From NCBI GenBank assembly GCA_043804635.1, contig JAZDIU010000079.1:1-64000 (forward strand): a stretch of DNA of 64,000 bases, given 5' to 3'. This DNA is from JAZDIU01 sp043804635. GTDB lineage: Bacteria > Chloroflexota > Dehalococcoidia > Dehalococcoidales > UBA2162. How positions within the stretch are numbered: position 1 is the first letter of the stretch; the number at the start of each line of letters is the position of its first letter. The translations under genes and the position numbers were made by a program. Under the pieces are notes generated by a model that was not told where the DNA came from, made no database searches, and worked only from the letters and a program-made list of their open reading frames with translations. Of the stretch, positions 16,590-25,346 are shown one piece after another.

Positions 16590-17900
16590 ATGATTAGAAA
16601 TCCGGTCGTTGCCGGGCAATTCTATCCGTCTTCCTCCTCCGCACTCAAAGCTATGATTAAAGGGACGGTGAATGAAAAAGCCCCCAAAGAAGAAGTCATC
16701 GGACTGGTATCACCACACGCCGGCTATATCTATTCCGGACCCGTCGCCGGTGCGACCATTTCCCGACTCAAAATGCCGGAAACTGTCATCATTATGGGAC
16801 CCAATCACACCGGAGCCGGTCAGCCCTTCAGTATTATGACCGAAGGAACCTGGAATACGCCGCTGGGAGACGTTGAAATCGACTCTGAATTGGGTATGCT
16901 TCTTCTGGCTAATTCGAATTATCTCAAGGAAGACCATCTCGCCCACCAGAACGAACACTCCATCGAAGTTCAGCTCCCCTTTCTGCAGTATTTCAAGCCG
17001 GATATAAAGCTCGTGCCGATTATCCTGGCTCAAGCCAGCGGCGAGATTTACAAGGAAATCGGCGGAGCACTTGCCAAAGCTATCAAGAAGTCGAAGAAAG
17101 AGGTGGTAATCATCGCCTCCAGCGATATGACCCACTACGAATCTCAGGAGCGGGCGAAGCGCAAGGATAACAAGGCAATCGAAGCGATGCTGGACCTGGA
17201 TGAGGACGAGCTATTGAAGAGGGTGGAAGAACTAAATATAACGATGTGCGGATACGCACCGGCGGTCTGCCTCATTACGGCGGCGAAACAACTGGGTGCG
17301 GTTAAGGCAGAACTGGTTAAATATCAGACCAGCGGCGATACCAGCGGCGACTACTCCGCAGTGGTCGGATATGCCGGTATAGTAATAAAAGGGATGTCGC
17401 CACTCACGAAGCTGGCTAAGGAAACGGTGGAAACCTATATCAAGAAAGGTAAAATCGTCAAGCCCAAAGAGCTTACCCCGGAAATGAAAGAAAGAGCCGG
17501 GGTGTTTGTTTCCATTCATAAGACGAACGGCGACCTGCGTGGCTGTATCGGCACGTTCGAAGCCACCCGGCGAAACATCGCCGAAGAAATTATGGTCAAT
17601 GCCATTAGCTCGGCAACCAGAGACCCCCGCTTCGCCCCCATTACCCCCGATGAACTCAAAGACCTTACCTATAGCATCGATGTCCTGTCCAAACCGGAAC
17701 TGATAGAAAGCGTCGACCAGCTAGACCCCAAGAAATACGGTGCGATTGTAGAGTGCGGCTGGCGGCGTGGTCTCCTCCTACCCGACCTCGAAGGTGTCGA
17801 AAGCGTCGAACGCCAGATAGAAATCTGCCGTCTAAAAGCCGATATCGGTCCCGAAGAACCCATAAAGCTCTACCGCTTTGAGGTAAAGAGGTATAAGTAA
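16590..17900 (+). CDS. amrB: AmmeMemoRadiSam system fused protein: Memo-like (B) + AMMECR1-like (A)
   Basis: A natural fusion of 436 residues. Residues 1-265 are a Memo-like domain related to class III extradiol dioxygenases, with SPHAGYIYSGPVA, MGPNHTG and a SSDMTHYES segment carrying the metal-type histidines. Residues 270-436 are an AMMECR1 domain with the invariant LRGCIGT motif and SATRDPRFAPIT. With the upstream radical SAM enzyme this makes a complete AmmeMemoRadiSam set in two genes, which supports a common pathway. The ribosome binding site AAGGAGGTGATAGG is strong. The substrate is not inferable by reading. Confidence 0.93.
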   Translation: MIRNPVVAGQFYPSSSSALKAMIKGTVNEKAPKEEVIGLVSPHAGYIYSGPVAGATISRLKMPETVIIMGPNHTGAGQPFSIMTEGTWNTPLGDVEIDSELGMLLLANSNYLKEDHLAHQNEHSIEVQLPFLQYFKPDIKLVPIILAQASGEIYKEIGGALAKAIKKSKKEVVIIASSDMTHYESQERAKRKDNKAIEAMLDLDEDELLKRVEELNITMCGYAPAVCLITAAKQLGAVKAELVKYQTSGDTSGDYSAVVGYAGIVIKGMSPLTKLAKETVETYIKKGKIVKPKELTPEMKERAGVFVSIHKTNGDLRGCIGTFEATRRNIAEEIMVNAISSATRDPRFAPITPDELKDLTYSIDVLSKPELIESVDQLDPKKYGAIVECGWRRGLLLPDLEGVESVERQIEICRLKADIGPEEPIKLYRFEVKRYK

Positions 17901-17934
17901 AGGGATTAGAAAATCCAAGGAGGGCATTTAACTA

Positions 17935-18225
17935 ATGGCTTACGGAGCCGGTGGTAGTGCGGCGGCTGCTAGAGCGGCGGCAATTGCCAAAGCAATCAAA
18001 GCATCGGGCTCTATCATTAAAGTAGAGCCGGATGATTTTCTGGCAATACTCCGCCGGGCTACCAAACCGCTGGTTGTTTTCGCCGAAGGCGGATTCATCA
18101 AGACCAACTATCAGTACTTAACCAATTACAAAGGGCTTACCTTCTTCACCCAATCATCAACTCCGTTACCGCTTCCTGGAGACATCGAGCTGATTGCGGC
18201 TAAGAAGATATGGATTCCCGGCTAG
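17935..18225 (+). CDS. Small conserved-looking protein, function unknown
   Basis: A 96-residue soluble protein starting 34 bases after the Memo-AMMECR1 fusion, with AAGGAGGGC upstream, so it is probably cotranscribed. The first 30 residues are rich in Ala and Gly and probably form one helix. The rest (IIKVEPDDFLAILRRA, then KPLVVFAEGG and short strands) looks like a compact alpha/beta fold. There are no cysteines, membrane helices or recognisable active-site motifs. I do not recognise the family. Confidence 0.7.
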   Translation: MAYGAGGSAAAARAAAIAKAIKASGSIIKVEPDDFLAILRRATKPLVVFAEGGFIKTNYQYLTNYKGLTFFTQSSTPLPLPGDIELIAAKKIWIPG

Positions 18226-18248
18226 ATTAATCTCAATACGCCTCCGCT

Positions 18249-18698
18249 TCAACGCCTTTCGTGTGGACGGCTTTTAACAGCCTCGTTAAACCGCTCTATG
18301 AAAAAATCGACGTTTTGCGGTGAGATAACGTAATTTAATCCCCTGCTACGGACTATTTCTACTATGTTACGCGAAGAAGTAGCAAACCTGACTCCGGAGT
18401 AAACATAAGCCTTAAACCCTGAAGCTCGCTTCACTTCTTTGATAGTCGCCAGCGGAATATCTACCCCGAACGGTGTCCCCAGTACTATTCTCAGCTTGTT
18501 CTGGTATATTTGATATTTTCTGGGCATAATGAAGTAGAATATCAGTCCCACCAGGGCGCCTTCGCCTATCAGGACCAGAAATCCCTCGTATTCATTACTG
18601 TAGGCAAGAAACATCGCCGCGATAAACAGCCCGAACGGGATGAGATAGAGTAACCTTACCCAGGAATCATATTGCGGCAGTTCTTCGTGAATCAGCAT
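18249..18698 (-). CDS. Membrane protein with bacterial PH-like domain
   Basis: 149 residues: two adjacent membrane helices (about residues 15-60) followed by a beta-rich domain (KYQIYQNKLRIVLGTPFGVDIPLATIKEV etc. in segments) resembling the bacterial PH domain. The longer reading that starts at 18866 overlaps the divergent plus-strand gene. ATG at 18698 has AAGGAGCG two bases before it and begins at the natural start of the domain, so I chose it. The gap to the divergent YdeI-like gene is 69 bases, so the promoters overlap. Function unknown. Confidence 0.72.
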   Translation of the reverse strand: MLIHEELPQYDSWVRLLYLIPFGLFIAAMFLAYSNEYEGFLVLIGEGALVGLIFYFIMPRKYQIYQNKLRIVLGTPFGVDIPLATIKEVKRASGFKAYVYSGVRFATSSRNIVEIVRSRGLNYVISPQNVDFFIERFNEAVKSRPHERR

Positions 18699-18767
18699 AA
18701 CGCTCCTTATAATTAACGTATCAAATAATAGTTCATCTGGCAAATTGCGATATAATATCGGATTAGC

Positions 18768-19343
18768 ATGAATGTAGAAAAGGCTCTCTACTTTAAAGAT
18801 AGCCAGGAATGGCGTAAATGGCTGGAGGAAAACTCCGGCCGCTCTCAGGAAGTATGGCTGGTACATTACAAAAAGAATAGCGGCAAGACTTCTGTCAGTC
18901 TCAGCGATGCCGTCGACGAAGCTTTATGTTTCGGCTGGATTGTTGGTAAATTGAAGAGCATCGACGAAGAAAAGTATATCTTAAGATATTCTCCCCGGAA
19001 ACCCAATAGCGTTTGGTCTAATATCAATAAAGTAAAAGCCGAAAACCTGATTGCTTCCGGCCGGATGACCCCCGCTGGCTTAGCCCGGATTGAAGAGGCA
19101 AAGCAAAACAGTTTATGGGACGGCGCCTATACCAACAAAAAGAGGGACGAAATTCCCGCCGACCTGCTGAGCACACTGGCGAAACACCCCGTCGCTATGA
19201 AAAACTTTGAGAATTTCGCCAACACTTACCGGAATATGTATATCGGCTGGGTTACCGGTGCTAAAACCGCCGAAACCCGGCAGAAACGGATTATCGAAGT
19301 TGTCCGGCGGACATCTTTAAATAAAAAACCGGGGATAGATTAA
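18768..19343 (+). CDS. YdeI/OmpD-associated family protein
   Basis: A 191-residue cytosolic protein of the YdeI-like family. The pattern ALYFKDSQEWRKWLEENS, then VWLVHYKKNSGKTSVSLSDAVDEALCFGW (in parts) and the C-terminal helical repeat with NFENF are typical. The biochemical role is poorly known; some members have been linked to peptide tolerance. TATAAT (18751-18756) lies 11 bases before ATG with no ribosome binding site, so the leader is at most a few bases long. Confidence 0.85.
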   Translation: MNVEKALYFKDSQEWRKWLEENSGRSQEVWLVHYKKNSGKTSVSLSDAVDEALCFGWIVGKLKSIDEEKYILRYSPRKPNSVWSNINKVKAENLIASGRMTPAGLARIEEAKQNSLWDGAYTNKKRDEIPADLLSTLAKHPVAMKNFENFANTYRNMYIGWVTGAKTAETRQKRIIEVVRRTSLNKKPGID

Positions 19344-19378
19344 GGAACAGCCTCTTTCCGTTATTACCGGGAGAGTCT

Positions 19379-19403
19379 AAGAGAGGGGCTCCGCCCCTCT
19401 CTT
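19379..19403. repeat. GAGAGGGGC-family palindromic repeat
   Basis: Perfect 11-bp stem AAGAGAGGGGC/GCCCCTCTCTT around TCC, followed at 19411 by a second hairpin (GTTCCC..GGGAAC). It probably terminates the YdeI-like gene. Confidence 0.7.
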
Positions 19404-19448
19404 CTAATATCTAGTTCCCCTCTCCGCAGACGGAGATGGGAACAGGGA

Positions 19449-19517
19449 GTGAGGTTACCACTATTTTTCAAAAAGCGACAAAACTTCATTGACAATATAG
19501 AACATAAGTGCTATTAT
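19449..19517 (+). repeat. Promoter-bearing dispersed repeat, copy 1
   Basis: Begins GTGAGGTTAC and ends with TTGACA (19489-19494), a 17-base spacer and TATTAT (19512-19517) preceded by TGC. An inverted sister copy lies at 47210-47276, with 20 identical bases at the -10 end. The spacer holds GAAC-N4-GTGC, one base from a Gram-positive-type SOS box. On the plus strand it faces a region without a recognisable gene. Confidence 0.65.
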
Positions 19518-19802
19518 CAGGAAGAGTTAGAGGAATGATTAAAAATATGGCTTTGTCATGGGATATTAGGAAATTGGATGCAACCATTAAATAAATACTC
19601 GAAAAGATTAAACGAGTATATTTCAAGCCCTGAACAAGCCAAAACGAGCCCAAACAAGTATGTTTCAAGCCCTAAACGAGTCAGGCTAAATAAATTTTTC
19701 TAGCTTGCCTCGTCCACTCAAAAAAGGACTTGCAAAAACGAAACGAATATAGTCGGTCTTATTGAAGCTTATTGAATATTTGTAGTATTGGTAGTATTTC
19801 CC
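19518..19802. other. Intergenic stretch downstream of promoter repeat, before dapA end
   Basis: A 19-codon ORF (ATG at 19536, after AGAGGA) is possible but weak. A hairpin ATACTC/GAGTAT lies near 19595-19620. Two imperfect direct repeats occupy 19608-19684. The segment GCAAAAACGAAACGAATAT (19732-19750) recurs next to the second promoter repeat. No convincing gene is seen. Confidence 0.4.
19608..19684. repeat. Two imperfect direct repeats of about 34 bases
   Basis: Copies start with AAACGAGTATATTTCAAGCC and AAACAAGTATGTTTCAAGCC, about 41 bases apart. Only two units occur and there are no cas genes. Confidence 0.6.
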
Positions 19803-20693
19803 CTACCTCGGCAAATCTATCTTATAGTTCTTGAGCGTGTCTTTAATCATGGCGGCGGTCTTCTCATCAGGTTCGTAGAGGGGCGGGCGCGGTTTGCCCA
19901 CATAGAAGCCCACTTGGTTCAAAGCATACTTGACCGGTATGGGATTGGAGACCACGAAGAGAGCATTAACCAAAGGCAAAAGGTGGCGGTGAATTTTAGC
20001 TGCTTCATCCACCTTACCGCTGACGAAGCTGTATATCATCTCGCTGATTTGCCGTCCGACCAGGTGAGAGGCGACGCTGATTACCCCGTATCCGCCGATA
20101 GCTAACATTGGCAGGGTATCGCTATCATTACCGCTCCAGACGAGGAATCCCTTTCTGGAATTGCTGATTATCTTTGAAATCTGCTCTAGATTGCCGCTCG
20201 CTTCCTTGATGCCGACGATATTCTTTATCTGGCTGAGCTTGATAACAGTCTCAGCCGCGAGGTTAGTCACCGTGCGCGAAGGCACATTATAAAGGATGCA
20301 GGGCAGGCTGGTGCTTTCGGCAATCGCCTTGAAATGCTGGTATAAGCCATCCTGAGTCGGCTTATTATAATAAGGCACCACCAGTAAACAGCCATCGACA
20401 CCGATTTTTTCAGCTTCCTTGGTAGCTTCTATAGCTTCGGCAGTGCTGTTGCTGCCGGTGCCGGCAATCACCGAGCCGCGGTCGCCTACAGCCGCTTTTA
20501 TCTCTTTAAATAACCTTAATTCCTCAGTCCTGATAAGGGTAGGCGATTCGCCGGTTGTCCCCACTACCACCACACCCTCGCTCCCCGAATTTATCAGTGC
20601 CAGTGCCAGCTTCTTAGCTTGATCATAGTCGACTGCCCCTTTTTCATTAAAGGGCGTAACCATCGCTGTAATCAGTCTGCCCAGTTTTTTCAT
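19803..20693 (-). CDS. dapA: 4-hydroxy-tetrahydrodipicolinate synthase
   Basis: Condenses pyruvate with aspartate semialdehyde, the first committed step of lysine/diaminopimelate synthesis. The 296-residue TIM barrel shows GTTGESPTL, the tyrosine motif LYNVPSRT, and the Schiff-base lysine in VGIKEASGN. All key residues are present. Its ATG overlaps the asd stop by four bases, and it is the last gene of rpsO-pnp-dapB-asd-dapA. Confidence 0.96.
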   Translation of the reverse strand: MKKLGRLITAMVTPFNEKGAVDYDQAKKLALALINSGSEGVVVVGTTGESPTLIRTEELRLFKEIKAAVGDRGSVIAGTGSNSTAEAIEATKEAEKIGVDGCLLVVPYYNKPTQDGLYQHFKAIAESTSLPCILYNVPSRTVTNLAAETVIKLSQIKNIVGIKEASGNLEQISKIISNSRKGFLVWSGNDSDTLPMLAIGGYGVISVASHLVGRQISEMIYSFVSGKVDEAAKIHRHLLPLVNALFVVSNPIPVKYALNQVGFYVGKPRPPLYEPDEKTAAMIKDTLKNYKIDLPR

Positions 20694-21721
20694 CTCTCTC
20701 CTCCCTGGCGTATCATACCTCGTTTAATTATCTCTTCGGCAATCTGGACGGCATTTAAAGCCGCTCCCTTTCGCATATTATCGGCAACGACCCACATTGC
20801 CAGACCGTTGGGATGGGAAACATCCTGGCGTATCCGCCCCACAAAGACCTCGTCTGTCCCGGCCGCCGACCACGGTTGAGGATAAAGACTGATGGTGGGG
20901 TCGTCCAGAACTTTAATTCCCGGAGCTTGGACCAAGATACGCCGGGCTTCATCCGGGAACATCGGTTTGGAGAATTCTATGTGAATTGCCTGCCCGTGCC
21001 CGATAAATACCGGCACCCGGACGCAGGTCGCCGAAATAGCCATCGCATCGGCGTGCATTATCTTTTTGGTCTCTTCCACCATCCGCCACTCTTCCCGGGT
21101 ATAGCCGTTATCTAGAAAGACATCTATCTCCGGCAACACATTAAAAGCTATCTGATGGGGATAGACGTGGGGGATGGTATTTTGTCCGTCCATAACCTGC
21201 TTCAATTGTGTGGTCAATTCTTCCAACGCTGCATTGCCGGTAGCTGAGATGGATTGATACGTTGCCACCGTCAGGCGTTTGATGGGATTGACCCTATGCA
21301 AAGGCTGAAGAGCGACCGTCAACTGGATAACCGAGCCATTAGGGTTGGTGATAATTCCAGTGTGTCCCTTAATATCTTCAGCATTGACTTCCGGGACTAC
21401 CATCGGCACATTCGGCATCAGACTAAAGGCGATAGTATTGTCGATTACTATCGCACCAGATTGGACTGTGAGCGGCGCCAGGTAGCGACTCACTTCAGTT
21501 CCGGCCAAGAAGAAAGCGATATCGATTCCTTTGAAGGACACCGGGGAGACTTCTTTTACCTCGATTTCCCGGTGCGAGACAAACATCTTCCTTCCCGATA
21601 AACGGTCCGATGCATAAAGACTCGCCGACTCTAATGGGAAATTGCGCTGTTCTAGAATTTTGATTAGCTCACGCCCGACGAGCCCGGTGGCACCGATAAT
21701 CGCCACACGATACCCTCTCAT
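20690..21721 (-). CDS. asd: Aspartate-semialdehyde dehydrogenase, catalytic Cys replaced by Gly
   Basis: By family it reduces aspartyl phosphate to aspartate semialdehyde with NADPH, feeding DapA. The 343 residues have the nucleotide loop IIGATGLVGRELI, the C-terminal RVPVFIGHG with the catalytic-type His, and normal length. The nucleophile motif is normally NPNCST; here it reads NPNGSV, with Gly129 encoded by GGC (21337..21335), one base from TGC. No other cysteine is close. Either the read has an error, the protein has lost or altered its chemistry, or another asd exists elsewhere. The position between dapB and dapA, with zero-base and four-base junctions, argues that it is still expected to serve lysine synthesis. 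Confidence 0.88.
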   Translation of the reverse strand: MRGYRVAIIGATGLVGRELIKILEQRNFPLESASLYASDRLSGRKMFVSHREIEVKEVSPVSFKGIDIAFFLAGTEVSRYLAPLTVQSGAIVIDNTIAFSLMPNVPMVVPEVNAEDIKGHTGIITNPNGSVIQLTVALQPLHRVNPIKRLTVATYQSISATGNAALEELTTQLKQVMDGQNTIPHVYPHQIAFNVLPEIDVFLDNGYTREEWRMVEETKKIMHADAMAISATCVRVPVFIGHGQAIHIEFSKPMFPDEARRILVQAPGIKVLDDPTISLYPQPWSAAGTDEVFVGRIRQDVSHPNGLAMWVVADNMRKGAALNAVQIAEEIIKRGMIRQGGER

Positions 21722-22528
21722 TTACACCTCCGATAGACCGAGTAATTTGTCCAGTCCGAAGATAAATGTCGGGTTTTTAACCACTTCCTTGATAGCTATT
21801 ATAACGCCGGGCATAAAACACTCCCGGCTGATGGTATCGTGCCTGATACTGAGTGTCTGCCCCAGTGCGCCAAAAATTATCTCCTGGTGAGCGAGCAGAC
21901 CGGGTAACCGCACGCTATGAACATTAATCCCTTCGACCTGCTCCCCGCGGCTGGCAAATTGTCCCTGCTCCTTAGGTCGCAAGAAGGGTTTACCGCGAGC
22001 TTTAGCCATCGCCTTTGCAGTGGCTAAAGCTGTCCCCGAAGGTGCGTCCAGTTTAAGATGATGATGCAGTTCGATAATTTCGGCATAGTCGAGATATTTG
22101 GCAGCAATCTTTGCCAGGTGGGTCATTATTACCGCCCCTAGAGCAAAATTAGGAGCAATGACTATACCGACCTTGTTCGTTTTTGCCAGTTGCTCAAGTT
22201 CTTTAAGCTCATCGGCGGATAACCCGGTAGTACCGATTACCATATTGACGCCCTGTTTAGCTGCCAGGCGGGCGGCGGGTATGGTAACGCGGGCGGTAGT
22301 AAAATCTACCAGGACATCCGGCTTGGAAGCACTAATGATGTGGTTTAAATCGGAAGAAAATGGGATACTGCCTGAGCCATCGGGTAAAGGCAGGGAATCT
22401 TGCGTGACCTTAACTTCTACGGCGCCCACCGGTTTCATTCCGGGTTCCCGGCAGAGGGTGTTGACAACCTCACGCCCCACTCTACCCAGAGCGCCGTTAA
22501 CAACTACTTTTACCGGTTTATCCGCCAT
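21722..22528 (-). CDS. dapB: 4-hydroxy-tetrahydrodipicolinate reductase
   Basis: NAD(P)H-dependent reductase of the diaminopimelate pathway (268 residues). It shows the N-terminal GALGRVGREV loop, the VDFTT motif and the substrate-binding ELHHHLKLDAPSGTA block with the catalytic His and Lys. Its stop TAA directly touches the ATG of asd. With asd and dapA it gives three consecutive steps around aspartate semialdehyde. Confidence 0.95.
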   Translation of the reverse strand: MADKPVKVVVNGALGRVGREVVNTLCREPGMKPVGAVEVKVTQDSLPLPDGSGSIPFSSDLNHIISASKPDVLVDFTTARVTIPAARLAAKQGVNMVIGTTGLSADELKELEQLAKTNKVGIVIAPNFALGAVIMTHLAKIAAKYLDYAEIIELHHHLKLDAPSGTALATAKAMAKARGKPFLRPKEQGQFASRGEQVEGINVHSVRLPGLLAHQEIIFGALGQTLSIRHDTISRECFMPGVIIAIKEVVKNPTFIFGLDKLLGLSEV

Positions 22529-22623
22529 ATTTACCCCCCTGATTCGCCTTAATAATTTCGGTTTACGGTGCTCTTTAATTCCCTTCGATGGGGGTAAATA
22601 ATACCATAGGGCGTCGCCCTATT

Positions 22624-24798
22624 TCAATACTCTCGTCTGGGCCGCAGGGGGCGGGGTGATGCCGGGCGGGGACGGGGATTTCTCCGGTCCGGAGGTCGAC
22701 TCGCAGGAGCCTGGCCGGGTTTTTCGAAAACAGCTTTTCGTGATAGTGCTATTTTGCCATCTTCGTTGCGAATGACGATAGCGGTAACTTCGTCGCCTAT
22801 TTTAACTTCGTCTTCGATGTTTTCTACCCGGTGGTCGGCAAGTTCGCTGATATGAATCATACCCTCTTTACCGGGGAGAATTTCCACAAAAGCGCCGAAC
22901 GGCATCAGGCGGGTTACCTTACCTGTATAGATGGTACCGATTTCTATTTCTGCGGTCAGTCTTTTGATGATATCCATCGCTTTACGGGCAGCTTCTTCAT
23001 TGGAGGAGCCGACAGTTACCGTCCCATCGTCTTTAATATCGATGGTGACTTTAGTTTCATCGGTAATCGAGCGGATGGTCTTGCCTCCGGGACCGATGAC
23101 CGTTCCGATTTTACTCGGATTAATATTCAGTTTATACATCTGAGGAGCATAACGGCTGAGTTCAGGGCGGCTCGAACTAATCGCCTGATTCATCTTTTCC
23201 AGAATGAGCATTCGAGCTTCCTTAGCTTGTGCCAGAGCTTTATCGACTATCTCCAGGCTGATTCCCTTGAGCTTGGTATCCATCTGGACGGCGGTTATAC
23301 CTTCCGTGGTGCCGGCAACCTTGTAGTCCATATCTCCATAGTTGTCTTCGATACCCTCGATATCGGTCAAGACCGCATAGTTTTCTTTGTCATCGGTAAC
23401 TAAACCGAGAGCTATCCCAGCAACTGCTTTCTTTACGGGTATTCCGGCATCCATCAAAGACAGACTACTGGCACAAACGCTCGCCATAGACGTACTGCCG
23501 CTGGAGCTGAGCACTTCGGAAACGAGGCGTATGGTGTAAGGAAAATCGCTCTCTTTGGGAATAATCGGTTCGAGTGCTCTTTCGGCAAGGGCGCCGTGCC
23601 CGATTTCTCGGCGGCCTACTGTGCCCATCCGCTTTACTTCACCGGTAGAGAACGGAGGGAAGTTATAGTGGTGCATAAAGCGCTTGGTCTCTTCGATGCC
23701 CAATCCATCGAGTTGCTGTTGCATACTGGGCGAGCCGAGTGTAGTGATGGTCAACACCTGTGTCTGGCCACGGGTAAACAGGGCGGAACCGTGGGTACGC
23801 GGCAAAAGTCCGACTTCAGCCGATATGGGTCTAATCTCCGCAATGCCACGCCCACTGATGCGCCTTCCCTTATTAAGGATGCTACCCCTTATTTGCTCTC
23901 TTATCTTGTTATCGAATACCTTGCGTATATCCTTTTCTTCGAACGAGGCCGACAGATTAGCCAGAAGCTCTTTCTCGAGTTCAGACAGTGCCTGGTCGCG
24001 CTTGGCTTTTTCGGAATGGAACAGGGCTTGGTCCAGCTTACCATTGACGATAGCCGATACGGCTGAAATTAATTCAGAGTTAATTTCAGTGACAGATATT
24101 TCTGTTTTAGGACGACCGCAAGCCTGCTGGAGCTGCTCCTGAAGTTTGATAATGTTCTGATTAGCCTCGTGGGCGAACTTAATAGCCTGGCTGATATGAT
24201 CCTCCGAAGCTTCTTTAGCTCCGGCTTCTATCATTACTATCTTGTTTTTAGTGCTGGCAACAACCAAGTCAAACAGACTATCCTTAATTTGAGCTAATGT
24301 TGGGTTCAACACGAACTGACCGTTAATATGCCCCACGCGGACAGCACTTACCGGACCGGCAAACGGCAACTCCGAAATGGATAAGACAACCGAGCCACCG
24401 ATAACGGCGAGAATATCCGGGTCGTTTTCCAGGTCGGCGGAAAGGACGGTAATGACAAGTTGAATGTTACGCCGCCAGCCTTTGGAGATAAGAGGTCGTA
24501 GAGTACGGTCGGTAAGACGGCTGGCAAGAGTGGCTTCCTGACTCGGTCTTCCTTCCCTTCTAATAAAGCCGCCGGGGATTTTACCGGCAGCGTATAACCT
24601 TTCCTCGTAGTCGACCGTCAGCGGAACCATTTCTTCGCCGTCTTCTCTGGGTTCTGGGCTTAGACAGACGGTCACCAGAACTACGGCGTCTCCATAGCGG
24701 ACGGTTACAGAGCCGCTAGCTTGTTCGGCTAGCTTGCCTGTTTCAATAACGAGTTTTCTACCACCAATCTCACACTCGAAAGCCTGACATTTTGGCAA
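22624..24798 (-). CDS. pnp: Polyribonucleotide nucleotidyltransferase (PNPase)
   Basis: Phosphorolytic 3'-5' exoribonuclease, trimeric and often part of the degradosome. The 724 residues contain two RNase PH-like cores with a linking helical domain, then a KH domain (KIGTVIGPGGKTIRSI) and an S1 domain (GTIYTGKVTRLMPFGAFVE), and a basic Pro/Arg-rich tail. The start is TTG at 24798, six bases after GGAGGT. It follows rpsO by 25 bases, the classic rpsO-pnp arrangement, in which PNPase often controls its own mRNA. Confidence 0.97.
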   Translation of the reverse strand: MPKCQAFECEIGGRKLVIETGKLAEQASGSVTVRYGDAVVLVTVCLSPEPREDGEEMVPLTVDYEERLYAAGKIPGGFIRREGRPSQEATLASRLTDRTLRPLISKGWRRNIQLVITVLSADLENDPDILAVIGGSVVLSISELPFAGPVSAVRVGHINGQFVLNPTLAQIKDSLFDLVVASTKNKIVMIEAGAKEASEDHISQAIKFAHEANQNIIKLQEQLQQACGRPKTEISVTEINSELISAVSAIVNGKLDQALFHSEKAKRDQALSELEKELLANLSASFEEKDIRKVFDNKIREQIRGSILNKGRRISGRGIAEIRPISAEVGLLPRTHGSALFTRGQTQVLTITTLGSPSMQQQLDGLGIEETKRFMHHYNFPPFSTGEVKRMGTVGRREIGHGALAERALEPIIPKESDFPYTIRLVSEVLSSSGSTSMASVCASSLSLMDAGIPVKKAVAGIALGLVTDDKENYAVLTDIEGIEDNYGDMDYKVAGTTEGITAVQMDTKLKGISLEIVDKALAQAKEARMLILEKMNQAISSSRPELSRYAPQMYKLNINPSKIGTVIGPGGKTIRSITDETKVTIDIKDDGTVTVGSSNEEAARKAMDIIKRLTAEIEIGTIYTGKVTRLMPFGAFVEILPGKEGMIHISELADHRVENIEDEVKIGDEVTAIVIRNEDGKIALSRKAVFEKPGQAPASRPPDRRNPRPRPASPRPLRPRREY

Positions 24799-24823
24799 AG
24801 GGCTACCTCCCGTTGTTTAGGGT

Positions 24824-25087
24824 TTATTTGCGTAATCCGAGCCGGCCGATTAAACTGTGATAACGTTCGGGGTCTTCCCGGCTGAGATAAGACAGCAATC
24901 TGCCTCTTTGCCCAACGAGCTTGAGTAGACTGCGCTGCGAATGAAAGTCGTGCCGGTTAGCCGCCATATGTGTGGTCAATTCGTTGATTCTATCGGTGAG
25001 CAGGGCTACCTGCACCTCAGTCGAGCCGGTGTCTCCCTTGCGGGCGGCGAATTTTTCTATTGTCTCTGTTTTTTTAGCTTTGTCCAA
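24824..25087 (-). CDS. rpsO: 30S ribosomal protein S15
   Basis: An 87-residue four-helix protein that binds 16S rRNA early in 30S assembly. The signature HDFHSQRSLLKLVGQRGRLL in its halves and the ending YHSLIGRLGLRK are diagnostic. The start is TTG at 25087 with GGAG six bases upstream. It is the first gene of the rpsO-pnp-dapB-asd-dapA unit. Confidence 0.97.
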   Translation of the reverse strand: MDKAKKTETIEKFAARKGDTGSTEVQVALLTDRINELTTHMAANRHDFHSQRSLLKLVGQRGRLLSYLSREDPERYHSLIGRLGLRK

Positions 25088-25196
25088 ATTACACTCCTCG
25101 TTCAGTATAACCTAAGTAGGGAAATTATAGCAAACTCTTAATGGCGCTGTAAATGTAGGTTCAGTCATATTTGGTTTTGTGTTATACTGAAACAAG

Positions 25197-25269
25197 GCCA
25201 GCGTAGCTCAGTTGGTAGAGCAGCGCTTTCGTAAAGCGCGGGTCGGGGGTTCGAGTCCTCTCGCTGGCT
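25197..25269 (+). tRNA. tRNA-Thr (anticodon CGU)
   Basis: A full cloverleaf: acceptor GCCAGCG/CGCTGGC, D arm GCTC..GAGC, anticodon stem GCGCT/AGCGC with loop TTCGTAA (anticodon CGT, reads ACG), variable region, and TTCGAGT T loop. CCA is not encoded. A TATACT -10 box (25183-25188) lies 8 bases upstream. Confidence 0.96.
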
Positions 25270-25293
25270 CTCTTACTTTTTAAAAGTCCTAAA

Positions 25294-25324
25294 AAGAAAG
25301 CGATGGTTTTACCATCGCTTTCTT
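25294..25324. terminator. Terminator of tRNA-Thr, probably bidirectional
   Basis: Perfect 14-bp stem AAGAAAGCGATGGT with its complement around TTT, between the convergent tRNA gene and the lipoprotein gene at 25347. Confidence 0.8.
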
Positions 25325-25346
25325 ACTTTCGCGTCCAGCCGATTTG

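Noticed and set aside
18699..18866. N-terminal extension of the PH-like membrane protein
   Set aside because: It overlaps the divergent YdeI-like gene. The ATG at 18698 has its own AAGGAGCG site and fits the membrane topology.
19608..19684. CRISPR array
   Set aside because: Only two imperfect repeats occur, without regular spacers or cas genes. No CRISPR array is seen anywhere in the window.
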